Part shown: positions 54,995 to 63,363 of the stretch, in pieces
Layout of the letters: each line of letters begins with the position of its first letter
How positions within the stretch are numbered: position 1 is the first letter of the stretch
Assembly: GCA_021604565.1 (NCBI GenBank)
Contig: BQJF01000009.1
Coordinates: forward strand, 1-64,000
Reading direction: 5' to 3'
From: Minwuia thermotolerans
Lineage (GTDB): Bacteria > Pseudomonadota > Alphaproteobacteria > Minwuiales > Minwuiaceae
Length of the DNA stretch: 64,000 nt
Position numbers and translations under genes: made by a program
The notes under the pieces: generated by a model
Seen by the model: only the letters and a program-made list of their open reading frames with translations
Told to the model about the DNA's origin: nothing
Database searches by the model: none

Positions 54995-56923
54995 TCAGGA
55001 TCTGTTGCGCAGTTCTGGCGTGTCGTACCAGAAGCTGTCAGGACGATAGAGTCCGAAATACGCACCGGGATCCCAGTGATAGATACCTTCGCGCGGAACG
55101 TTGCGCAGTCCGCGTCGCACGACAATCGGCTGCGGGACGGAGGAGACGATGCCGATCGAATAGATCTGCTCGGCATTGATCTCCAGGATCTCGTCCCAGA
55201 TACGCTTCTTCTCGGCCCGCTCCGACGCCAGATCCCATTGCTCCACCAGTTGAACCAGTCTGGCGGGGATTTCCATGTCGGGGGCTTCCCCCATGGTGCC
55301 GCCGGATTCGTGGTACAGGCCCCATTTCGGCCATTGCAGACCAAGCTGGCTGGTGGGTGCCAGTTCCTCGGGGCTGGTGTCCGGCGTTGCCAGACCGGCC
55401 TGAATGCCTGTCCAGACGGAAATTTGCGCCAGACCGGCATAGACCCGGTTGCGGAAGGTGTCGCGCTGTGACGGCTTGATGAACATCTTCACGCCGACCT
55501 CGCGCCAGGTCTCCTCGATCAGTTCCAGGATATCTGTCTGCTGCGGGTCCTCGCCGGAAGTCTCGACAATGATCTCCAGCTTGCGCCCGTCAGGCAGCAG
55601 GCGGATACCGCCCGGCCCTTTCTTCGTCAGGCCGATCTCATCCAGCAGCCGCCGAGCGGCCTTCTTGTCATAGCGCGTCCAGTCGCCCTCATATTCCGGC
55701 TTGTAGAGTGGACTGCGGTCCAGAACCAGATTGCTGGCCGATTCCGCGTCGCCGAAATAGACCACCTCGTTGATCAGTTCACGATCAATGGCGAGGGAGA
55801 GCGCGCGCCGGAACCGGACATCGCGGAACAGGTCACGATAGACCGGATCATCATAGTTCAGATTGGGGAACAGGGCGACCGTCGCACCCATCGCCTGCCG
55901 CCAGGCCAGGGTATCGTAGTTGCCGCGATCCTCCGCCTGTTTCAGGAAGGTCCAGTCGGTCAGCGCCAGTCCCAGTGCCTGAAGATCGGTCTGGCCGGAG
56001 CCTGCCTGTGCAGCGATCAGCGCGGGGGCCGCAACCGTCAGGATGAAGCGGTCGACATAGGGCAACTGACGACCGTTCTCGTCGATCTTGTGATAGAACG
56101 GGTTGCGCAATCCGACATAGCGGCCTGACGACTTGTCCGTGGTCGAGTTCTTCCAGGGCTGCAGGGTCGGCTGCTTGATGTTGTCGAACCGGTACATGCG
56201 GTCACGCCGGTTGTGCAGCGAAGCCCAGCTCGGCCGCCGACTGTCTTCCACGGCCTTCGCAAGCTTCTCCGGATCGGCGTACCTGACATGAAACCTGCGC
56301 AGGTAATGTGCCGGACGATAGATGAACAGCGGCGATGCACCGGCAATGCGCGGCAGGAAATAGGGGTTCGGCTTCGGCCAGGTGTAGCGGACCGTATGCG
56401 TGTCCGGAAACTCGACGATCGGCGGGGCACCATCGACCAGCATGTAGGACGGGATGCCGCCGGGATTGAGTTCCTCGTTCAGCACCACGTCTTCCCACCA
56501 GTAGCGGAAGTCGTCGGCCGTGAAGGGCGCGCCGTCCGACCACTTGTGACCGCGGCGCAGGTGGAATGTGAAACTGCGACCCTCCACGACCTCCAGGTCA
56601 CGGACGAGATCAGGCTCCAGCTCGTATTCCTCGTTGTACCCTACCAGACGGGCATAGCTGTAGACCACCATGTGGCGCAGATAGCGCTCACGCGGGATCA
56701 GCATGTTTATGTCGCCGCCATGGATGCCCGGCGCGCCGTCGGTGCCCGCGAAACTGACGATCAGCGGCTCGTCGGGAATGCGCTCCTGGATCGGCGGCAG
56801 TTCGCCCGCCTTCACCGCTTCCTCCAGCAGGGGCGACTCGATCAGGCCCTGCGCCGATGCGCTGGCCGCAAGTCCGATGCCCAGAGCGGCCGCGATCAGG
56901 GTTGCCGGGATACGGAACCTCAT
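54995..56923 (-). CDS. Peptide-type ABC transporter substrate-binding protein
   Basis: A 642-residue periplasmic family-5 solute-binding protein: signal peptide (cleavage near ASASA-QG, residue 24), FTFHLRRGHKWSDGAPFTADDF, and the FRRALSLAIDRELINEVVYFG segment found in all Dpp/Opp proteins. It is longer than DppA (about 535) and closer in size to YejA-type proteins for bigger peptides. No lipobox cysteine is seen, so it should be soluble. It overlaps the ATPase gene by 4 bases. Confidence 0.94.
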   Translation of the reverse strand: MRFRIPATLIAAALGIGLAASASAQGLIESPLLEEAVKAGELPPIQERIPDEPLIVSFAGTDGAPGIHGGDINMLIPRERYLRHMVVYSYARLVGYNEEYELEPDLVRDLEVVEGRSFTFHLRRGHKWSDGAPFTADDFRYWWEDVVLNEELNPGGIPSYMLVDGAPPIVEFPDTHTVRYTWPKPNPYFLPRIAGASPLFIYRPAHYLRRFHVRYADPEKLAKAVEDSRRPSWASLHNRRDRMYRFDNIKQPTLQPWKNSTTDKSSGRYVGLRNPFYHKIDENGRQLPYVDRFILTVAAPALIAAQAGSGQTDLQALGLALTDWTFLKQAEDRGNYDTLAWRQAMGATVALFPNLNYDDPVYRDLFRDVRFRRALSLAIDRELINEVVYFGDAESASNLVLDRSPLYKPEYEGDWTRYDKKAARRLLDEIGLTKKGPGGIRLLPDGRKLEIIVETSGEDPQQTDILELIEETWREVGVKMFIKPSQRDTFRNRVYAGLAQISVWTGIQAGLATPDTSPEELAPTSQLGLQWPKWGLYHESGGTMGEAPDMEIPARLVQLVEQWDLASERAEKKRIWDEILEINAEQIYSIGIVSSVPQPIVVRRGLRNVPREGIYHWDPGAYFGLYRPDSFWYDTPELRNRS

Positions 56924-58818
56924 GCCGCAAGCTCCTTCGTGTCGGTCGAGGCTGCCGCCCGGACGTAATGCTCCGATCCCAGGTCCAGCAGTGCCATCTC
57001 CGTATGCTCATCAACGGTGAAGGGCGCGGGCCATTCCTCCGGGATCGATGCCTTGCCCTCCATCAGTGCGGTCAGGTCAAGCCGGTCCGACGGATCGGGC
57101 TTCGGCACCGCTTTCAGCAGTGCGCGGGTATAGGGATGTACCGGATTGCGGAACAGTTCCTCCCGCGGGGCCGTTTCCACCAGCCGACCGCGACACATCA
57201 CGGCAATGCGGTCGGCCATGTAGTCGATCACCGCCAGGTTGTGCGAAACGAACAGATAGGTCAGACCCATCTTCTCCTTGAGGTCCTTCAGCAGGTTCAG
57301 CACCTGGGCCTGAATGGACACGTCCAGTGCAGAGACCGGCTCGTCACAGATCAGCAGTTCGGGCTGCAGGGCCAGGGCGCGGGCAATGCCGATACGCTGG
57401 CGCTGACCACCGGAGAAACTGTGCGGATAGCGGCGCAGGAAACGGACATCCAGCCCGACCAGTGACATCAGCTCCTTCACCCGCTCCACCCGCTCTTCCT
57501 TGCCGGCCACCTTGTGGATCACCAGCGGCTCCGAGATGATATCGAAGACGGTCATGCGGGGGTTCAGGGAACTGAAGGGGTCCTGGAACATGAACTGGAC
57601 CTTGCGGCGATAGTCGAACAGCTTCTTGCCGCGCAGTTTCAGCACATCGACCTGGGTGCCACTGTCGTTGAACAGCACGTCGCCGCTGTCAGGACCCAGG
57701 GCGCGCATGATCACCTTCGACGTGGTGGTCTTGCCGCAGCCGGATTCACCGACGAGTCCCAGGCATTCACCGCGATTGATGTGGAAGGACACGTCATCCA
57801 CCGCCAGCACGCGTCCGGCGTCCTTGCCGGACAGGATGCCGGTCTTGCGGGTGCCGTAGCTCTTGGTCAGGCCACGGATCTCCAGCAATGGCTTGCTGGC
57901 ATCCGGCGCATTCGCCGGCCAGGGCTCGCGCGGCTGCAGCAACGCACCGTCCAGTTCGGCCTTGATTTCCCGGATCGGGACCAGCCGCTCCCCCACTTCC
58001 ATGTCGAAGCGCGGCACGGCGCGCAGCAGGGCCTGCAGGTAAGGGTGTTTCGGCGCGGCGAACAGATCGGTCAGTGTGCCGCGCTCCATCACCCGCCCGT
58101 GGTACATGACGACGATCTCGTCAGCCATGTTGGCGACCACGCCCAGATCATGCGTGATCATCAGGATGGCCATCCCCAGTTCCTTCTGAAGATCGTTCAT
58201 CAGCTTCAGGATCTGGGCCTGGATGGTCACATCCAGGGCGGTTGTCGGTTCGTCGGCGATCAGCAGTGCAGGGCGACAGACCAGCGCCATGGCGATGACC
58301 GCGCGCTGACGCAGGCCGCCGGAAAGTTCGAACGGATAGGTGGTCAGGGCCTTCTTCGGGTTCGGAAAGCCGACAAGGCGCAGCATCTCCTCCGAAATCT
58401 CCAGGCCCTGCTTGATGTTGGAGCGACCGTGGACGCGCAGTGCTTCCGACACCTGATCGCCGATGGTGTGCAGCGGTGACAGGCTGGTCATCGGCTCCTG
58501 AAAGACGATGGAAATACGATCACCGCGGATGCCGCGCATCTCCGGCCCGTCGCGTTTCAGTTTGGTGATGTCGACGAAGCTGCCGCGCTTCTGCGTGTCG
58601 AACAGCAGGATCTCGCCCTGGTTGATCTGTGCCGCCTTCGGCAGGATCCCCATGATCGCCTGAGAGATCACGGTCTTGCCTGAACCGGATTCGCCGACCA
58701 GGGCAACGGTCTTGCCCTCGGGAACCCGGAATGAAACGCCATCGACAGCCTTGACCACGCCCTCGGGCACATGGAATTCGACCTTGAGATCGCGAACGCG
58801 CAATACGTTCGTGCTCAT
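56920..58818 (-). CDS. Double-domain ABC transporter ATP-binding protein
   Basis: Two fused nucleotide-binding domains (632 aa), the Yej/Gsi type. Domain 1: Walker A GESGSGKT, signature LSGGLRQR, Walker B LLIADEPTTALDV. Domain 2: Walker A GESGCGKTT, signature FSGGQRQR, Walker B LLICDEPVSALDV. Oligopeptide C-terminal extensions (HPYLQALLRAVPR, HPYTRALLKAVPK) follow each. Both sites are complete. It powers the two permeases of the operon. Confidence 0.95.
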   Translation of the reverse strand: MSTNVLRVRDLKVEFHVPEGVVKAVDGVSFRVPEGKTVALVGESGSGKTVISQAIMGILPKAAQINQGEILLFDTQKRGSFVDITKLKRDGPEMRGIRGDRISIVFQEPMTSLSPLHTIGDQVSEALRVHGRSNIKQGLEISEEMLRLVGFPNPKKALTTYPFELSGGLRQRAVIAMALVCRPALLIADEPTTALDVTIQAQILKLMNDLQKELGMAILMITHDLGVVANMADEIVVMYHGRVMERGTLTDLFAAPKHPYLQALLRAVPRFDMEVGERLVPIREIKAELDGALLQPREPWPANAPDASKPLLEIRGLTKSYGTRKTGILSGKDAGRVLAVDDVSFHINRGECLGLVGESGCGKTTTSKVIMRALGPDSGDVLFNDSGTQVDVLKLRGKKLFDYRRKVQFMFQDPFSSLNPRMTVFDIISEPLVIHKVAGKEERVERVKELMSLVGLDVRFLRRYPHSFSGGQRQRIGIARALALQPELLICDEPVSALDVSIQAQVLNLLKDLKEKMGLTYLFVSHNLAVIDYMADRIAVMCRGRLVETAPREELFRNPVHPYTRALLKAVPKPDPSDRLDLTALMEGKASIPEEWPAPFTVDEHTEMALLDLGSEHYVRAAASTDTKELAA

Positions 58819-59324
58819 GCTTGTTCGTCTCCCGATTCGGTCGGAAGGTCCAGCCCGATTGCCCCGGCATTGTGCCGTGTAACGCCATCCAGACGCGCCC
58901 CGTTGGCCAAGGCCCCGCGGCAGACGGTATCGGCAAGTGCCTTGAAACCGTCCAGCGTCTGGTCAACGCGGATCGTCGTGCCGCCCCCCTTGATGACCAG
59001 TTGCATCCAGCCTGCCGAGCGGTCCCGCCAGGTCGAATAATATCGTATCCGCACTTCCCCTAGCTCACTCCAGGTAACAGAACGATGAAGAAGACCGGTG
59101 AATCTTATGCTCACCCCGTCCACAACGACACGGCTGGAATGCCGTATCGCCGTCCTGATCCCGAAAGCCGCAAAAAGCAGTGCGAGCCCCCCGAGCAGCC
59201 AGAACATGACAGAAGAAACTGCGACAAACAATGCCGGTGCGCCGAATGTTGTGAGGCCGATCACGGCCCTCAGATAGTCCCTCCAGATCACGCGCAGAGG
59301 GTAGCGGCAGGACAGCGGTGTCAT
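58815..59324 (-). CDS. Two-TM protein with a bacterial PH-like domain
   Basis: A 169-residue protein: two adjacent helices (about residues 19-57) then a beta-rich C-terminal domain (SRVVVDGVSIRFTGLLHRSVTWSELGEVRIR pattern). That pattern resembles small bPH-type membrane proteins; I make the call with low confidence. It joins the glycosyltransferase and ABC ATPase genes with ATGA overlaps at both ends, so its expression is tied to theirs. Function unknown. Confidence 0.72.
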   Translation of the reverse strand: MTPLSCRYPLRVIWRDYLRAVIGLTTFGAPALFVAVSSVMFWLLGGLALLFAAFGIRTAIRHSSRVVVDGVSIRFTGLLHRSVTWSELGEVRIRYYSTWRDRSAGWMQLVIKGGGTTIRVDQTLDGFKALADTVCRGALANGARLDGVTRHNAGAIGLDLPTESGDEQA

Positions 59325-60454
59325 GGTGCTACCCCGTGCATCAGGGCCGCTGCAGCCTTGTCGCCCACGTCCAGTTGAATGTGGCTTGCAGCCATTCGCT
59401 GCTGCCTTGCGGCGGTGTCGATCGCTGCGATCAGACTGTCGGCTGTCAGCCGGGATTCCGGCACGACCGGATAGCCCATGGCGGCAAAACGCTCCGCCCG
59501 TCGTGTCTGCTCCGTCTCCGTTCCGCCCGCGAAGGGGACAATGACCGCCGGTGTGCCGGTCGCCAGCAACTCCGCCGCGGTGTTGTAGCCGATCTGCCCG
59601 ATGGCCAGCCGTGCCACCGCCAGACGCTCCGTGAAGTCGGGGGCGACAGGTTCGAAGACCGCTCCCGGACCGGCCAGGTCGCGCCAGTGCGCGACCTTTT
59701 CGGCGGACACGCTCCGGCCATGCCTGAAGCGCCAGACGAGATGACCGAGAGCGGAAGACCTGCGCGCTGTCGCGGCGGCGGCGAACAGGGCATCCCCCAC
59801 AGCGCCGCCACCGGCGCTTACCAGCACCTCACCGGTTTCGTCCGGTGTCGCTGCAGGCTGCGCATCGGTGAGGTAGCCCGTATGCAGGATATGACCCCGA
59901 TACCGGTCCAGGAAAGGCGCGCTGTCGTGCAGGGGCATGAAATCCGAATCCCCATGCGCGACAACCAGCCTGTAGTAGCGGTTGAGCCATTCCAGCATCT
60001 CGTCCTGCCGCCTGGGGCGACGGTTCACGATATCGCGGACGGAACAGGCGATGGTCTGGCAATGCCGGTCGCGATGCGCCATCTCCAGCAAGGGCAGCAT
60101 CTCGAAACGCAATTGACGACGTCCAAGTGGAAACAGTTCCGTGACAAGCAGTTCCGGGCGAAAGTCCTCATATTGGTTGAGCAATCGATGGCAGCGGTCG
60201 CGCCGGAACCTGTCATCGATCGGCTGGTCGTTCTCGTCGATCAGTGTGGCGAAGCTCGCGTCCGACGCCTTTATCGGCGGCAGTTGAATGCGCCGCACCC
60301 GGGGGCGGGTCACGATCTGCGCTGCCTCCCGCCCGCCCGAAACCAGCGCCACATCCATGCCCGCCCGGTCTAGGGCGTTGGCAAGACGCGCCGCCCTGCT
60401 CAGGTGTCCGACACCAAGGAGATGCTGGACATGGATCATCGCGCGACCGGTCAT
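59321..60454 (-). CDS. MurG-like (GT28-type) glycosyltransferase
   Basis: A 377-residue GT-B enzyme. The N-terminal half starts with MIHVQHLLGVGHLSRAARLA (the glycine-rich GHLSRA acceptor loop) and the C-terminal half has VLVSAGGGAVGD and IGYNTAAELLATGTPAVIVPF, the nucleotide-sugar site of MurG-like proteins. There is no signal peptide. Acceptor and donor are unknown. ATGA overlaps on both sides. Confidence 0.88.
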   Translation of the reverse strand: MTGRAMIHVQHLLGVGHLSRAARLANALDRAGMDVALVSGGREAAQIVTRPRVRRIQLPPIKASDASFATLIDENDQPIDDRFRRDRCHRLLNQYEDFRPELLVTELFPLGRRQLRFEMLPLLEMAHRDRHCQTIACSVRDIVNRRPRRQDEMLEWLNRYYRLVVAHGDSDFMPLHDSAPFLDRYRGHILHTGYLTDAQPAATPDETGEVLVSAGGGAVGDALFAAAATARRSSALGHLVWRFRHGRSVSAEKVAHWRDLAGPGAVFEPVAPDFTERLAVARLAIGQIGYNTAAELLATGTPAVIVPFAGGTETEQTRRAERFAAMGYPVVPESRLTADSLIAAIDTAARQQRMAASHIQLDVGDKAAAALMHGVAP

Positions 60455-61050
60455 GCAGCAACCAGCGGGATGTTGAGCCGGTCGATGCGGAGCCTGTCTT
60501 CATCAAGAGTGAATGTCTGCGCCATGTGCCACTTGATAGCGAACGGCGGATCGGAGGTCATGTCCCAACCGCTCGCTCGGGCCAGCGCGGCGCGAATGAC
60601 GCCCTTGTGGGCGACCAGAACCAGCTTGGGCTCCTCACGCCCGGTCAGGAAATCGAGCAGTCGGGTGGCGACTTCCGCAGGTGTTTCACCGTTCGGTGGC
60701 CGCATGTGCATGCCGCGCGCTTCGCTGTTGTGCATCCCCTGCGGATCGGTCGCCATCAGATCCGTGTGGGTGTTGCCTTCCCAATCGCCGAAGTTCATTT
60801 CCATCAGCCGCGCGTCCGTCGCAAAGGGTCTTCCGCCGGACAGGATCCGCGCCGTCTCTGTCGCACGCTGCAGCGGGCTGCTGACCCAGACCTCCGCGTC
60901 CAGTTCCGGCGGCAGTCTCAATCCCTCCAGGGCATTCCGCCCCTCCTCCGACAGGGGAATGTCCGTGTGGCCCTGTATGCGCCTTTCGGCATTCCATGCC
61001 GTCCGGCCATGGCGGAGCATGGTAATGCGCATCGGTTCCCGCTTCCTCAT
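60451..61050 (-). CDS. Histidine phosphatase family protein
   Basis: A 199-residue phosphoglycerate-mutase-like phosphatase. Phospho-acceptor His in TMLRHGRTAWN (about 13), WVSSPLQRATETA, MNFGDWEGN, and second catalytic His in LVAHKGVIRA. Substrates range from sugar phosphates to alpha-ribazole phosphate; position between two glycosyltransferases favours a sugar-phosphate role. The start is supported by ATGA overlap with the upstream glycosyltransferase; a later ATG six codons in is also possible. Confidence 0.9.
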   Translation of the reverse strand: MRKREPMRITMLRHGRTAWNAERRIQGHTDIPLSEEGRNALEGLRLPPELDAEVWVSSPLQRATETARILSGGRPFATDARLMEMNFGDWEGNTHTDLMATDPQGMHNSEARGMHMRPPNGETPAEVATRLLDFLTGREEPKLVLVAHKGVIRAALARASGWDMTSDPPFAIKWHMAQTFTLDEDRLRIDRLNIPLVAA

Positions 61051-62129
61051 CTGACCAGTTCGTCGAGGATCATATCGAGTTTCCGCGCTGCCGCCGCAAA
61101 GCCGTGCCGCCCGGTTGCCCTGCGCCAGGCGTTGCCGCCCATGCGCCCGCGAACCACTGGCCGCCGCAGCAGAGTGCGGACGGCCCGCATCAGGGCGTGA
61201 CGGTCGTGCGGCTCCACCAGCAATCCGGTCTGCCCGTGCGCGATGACATCAGGCACGCCACCGGTACGACCGGCAACGATTGGCAGTCCCAGGCAGGCCC
61301 CCTCCACCAGGGCCATTCCGAAAGCCTCGTTCACGGCGGGCCAGACCATCAGGTCATGGTCGCGCATGATCCCGGCCAGATGGGCCGGGGCAATCCCTCC
61401 GCGCCATGTGACCCGGTTCCGGACGGGCGCAAATGCGTTGCGCACCTGCTGTGCGGCAGGTCCGTCGCCTACTATGGTGAGCCGCCAGTCTTCCGACCCG
61501 AGCCCCCGCAGTGCGGCTGCCAGTTCCCGGTAGGATGCTAGCTTGTCACCGGACCGCATCATCCCGATGGCGAGCAGCCGCACGGTCCGTCGCGCAGGCT
61601 GCCGTTTGCCCGGACGTGGCCGGGTCCGGATGAACGGGGGCATGGCATGAAGCCGCTCAGGCGCGACAAGATCGGCAACCGCCGCTTCATCCGCCCGGTT
61701 CAGGGTCAGGACGGCGTCAGCATCCCCTATGGCCTGGCGGGCGCGGCGGGTAAAGTCCGACCACGGCCCCTCCAGGCGTTTCGGTGCGTCGCTCGCCTCC
61801 GCGACGACATAGGGAATGCCCAGCCGCTGGCTGACAGCGGGTCCGATCAGATCCGGTGCCTTGTAGTAGAGGTGATAGGTGAACCAGAGATCGGGCGGCC
61901 GTGCGGAGAGTTCTCCGGCCAGCCGGGCGATTTCCCTGTCCGCCTCGTCCAGCAGAAGCCGCTGTCGTTCGGCATCTCCGTCGGGCTCCCGCGTTCGCAG
62001 GCGCGACACCAGTTCGACCTCATGTCCCGACTGGCGCAGGGCGGCCATCAGCAGGCGGGCGATCTGTCTGTCACCTGACGGCACCGGATGGTCCGGCGGT
62101 TTCAGTGGCGCGTGGAAGGCGATACGCAC
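61047..62129 (-). CDS. GT4-type glycosyltransferase
   Basis: A 360-residue GT-B glycosyltransferase. Start MRIAFHAPLKPPDHPVPSGD, then RLLAIGMMRSGDKLASYRELAAAL, LTIVGDGPAAQQVRNAF, and the donor EX7E-like NEAFGMALVEGACLGLPIV. It resembles enzymes of surface-polysaccharide synthesis. It starts 12 bases after the coq7 stop and overlaps the phosphatase gene by 4 bases. Confidence 0.92.
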   Translation of the reverse strand: MRIAFHAPLKPPDHPVPSGDRQIARLLMAALRQSGHEVELVSRLRTREPDGDAERQRLLLDEADREIARLAGELSARPPDLWFTYHLYYKAPDLIGPAVSQRLGIPYVVAEASDAPKRLEGPWSDFTRRARQAIGDADAVLTLNRADEAAVADLVAPERLHAMPPFIRTRPRPGKRQPARRTVRLLAIGMMRSGDKLASYRELAAALRGLGSEDWRLTIVGDGPAAQQVRNAFAPVRNRVTWRGGIAPAHLAGIMRDHDLMVWPAVNEAFGMALVEGACLGLPIVAGRTGGVPDVIAHGQTGLLVEPHDRHALMRAVRTLLRRPVVRGRMGGNAWRRATGRHGFAAAARKLDMILDELVR

Positions 62130-62141
62130 GCGGTTTCGATC

Positions 62142-62699
62142 TCAGAACCGGGTCGAGAGCCAGATGGCAAGCCGGGAACCGGCCTTCACGCCCGTAGTCA
62201 GCAGCCCGTATCCGGGCGCACCGGCAGCGTCATGTTCGCGCGCGATATCGCGGTGCTCGACCTCTTCGGCCCGGAAGGTCTCGATGGTTTCCTGAAGTTC
62301 AGGCTCGACGCCTTCCGCGGCAAGTGCCTCGGTCTGCTGCGCATAATGCGCGTCGATCACTTCCTCCACAGCCTCCGTGCAGGCCATCGCCGCCTTCTCG
62401 CCCATCAGCGCTGTCCCGGCCCCCAGGGCGAAGCCCGCGACGTGCCAGATGGGGGAGAGCAGCGTCGGTCTCACGCGGCGTTCATTGAGCAGGTCGTCGA
62501 AGGTTCTCAGATGCTTCTCTTCCTGTTCCGCCATGTGCCGGATGGTGTCCCCGGACGGCCCGTAGCCCAGCACCGCGAGCTGCCCCTGATAGATACGCTT
62601 GGCACCATATTCGCCTGCCTGATCGACCCGCAGGATACGCTCCAGCCGGGTGCGCTGGTCGATGTCGCCGGGCAGTCCGGGCCTGGTCTTCCGTTCCAT
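62142..62699 (-). CDS. coq7: Demethoxyubiquinone hydroxylase (Coq7)
   Basis: Di-iron hydroxylase of the ubiquinone pathway, 185 residues, which adds the C6 hydroxyl. The iron-binding glutamates and histidines are visible in DQAGEYGAKRIYQGQ (E30), AEQEEKHL (E60, H63), EAVEEVIDAHYAQ and EEVEHRDIA. This aerobic enzyme replaces UbiF in many alphaproteobacteria. It is placed one base inside the dsbB stop (TGATG). A genome-wide role, unrelated to the sugar genes downstream. Confidence 0.96.
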   Translation of the reverse strand: MERKTRPGLPGDIDQRTRLERILRVDQAGEYGAKRIYQGQLAVLGYGPSGDTIRHMAEQEEKHLRTFDDLLNERRVRPTLLSPIWHVAGFALGAGTALMGEKAAMACTEAVEEVIDAHYAQQTEALAAEGVEPELQETIETFRAEEVEHRDIAREHDAAGAPGYGLLTTGVKAGSRLAIWLSTRF

Positions 62700-63190
62700 C
62701 AGTGGCTCCTGATCCTCTTGTCGATGAGCAGCAGCATCAGCACCGCGGACAGTGCTCCGAAAACAGCGTTCCAGCCCGCAATGGAGAGGCCGAGAAAGGC
62801 AAAGGGTATCTGATCACAGCGCGCAGGTTGCGTGCCCATGACCTGCGCCTTGAGCGCATCCAGCGAATCCGGGGTGGAGATCGCGCTGCACGACTCCAGC
62901 CCGCGCCACAGACCCTGTTCGACACCGGCATGAAACACGCCGAATCCGGCGGACAGGGCGAACGCAACTGCCGCCAGCAGCAGCCAGTAGACGGCAGCAC
63001 GCGGCAACAGGAATGCCGGCACGACCAGTGCTGCTGCGGCGACATAGGGCCAGCGCTGCCAGACACAGAGCTCGCAAGGTGCCAGTCCGAAGCCATGCTG
63101 CGCCACCATGGCGGTGCCCAGGGCGATGGTCGGTGGCACGATGATGGCCAGGGCCGGGCGCCGGGCAAGGTATGAAAGGCGATTGCTCAT
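62699..63190 (-). CDS. dsbB: Disulfide bond formation protein DsbB
   Basis: Inner-membrane quinone reductase that reoxidises DsbA. Four helices in 163 residues. The two redox pairs are in place: C39-C42 in PCELCVWQRWPY and C101/C125 in ESCSAIST and PARCDQIPF. Electrons go to ubiquinone, a functional fit with the neighbouring coq7. It is the first gene of the long minus-strand run and is divergent from the partial gene at 63364. Confidence 0.92.
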   Translation of the reverse strand: MSNRLSYLARRPALAIIVPPTIALGTAMVAQHGFGLAPCELCVWQRWPYVAAAALVVPAFLLPRAAVYWLLLAAVAFALSAGFGVFHAGVEQGLWRGLESCSAISTPDSLDALKAQVMGTQPARCDQIPFAFLGLSIAGWNAVFGALSAVLMLLLIDKRIRSH

Positions 63191-63363
63191 CGGGGAAACA
63201 TGGCCGCTGACCCCGATCCGGGCAACCGCGCAAACGTCGCGGTGTGCCTGTACGGAACTGATGCCGGAGGTTGGGTGACTGTCAAAGACTGCCCTTTCGG
63301 TTGTGACACCTTTTGCATAGTCTCCACACGGTTGGGTGATGATGCCTGAGGGGGCGGGGGTCG

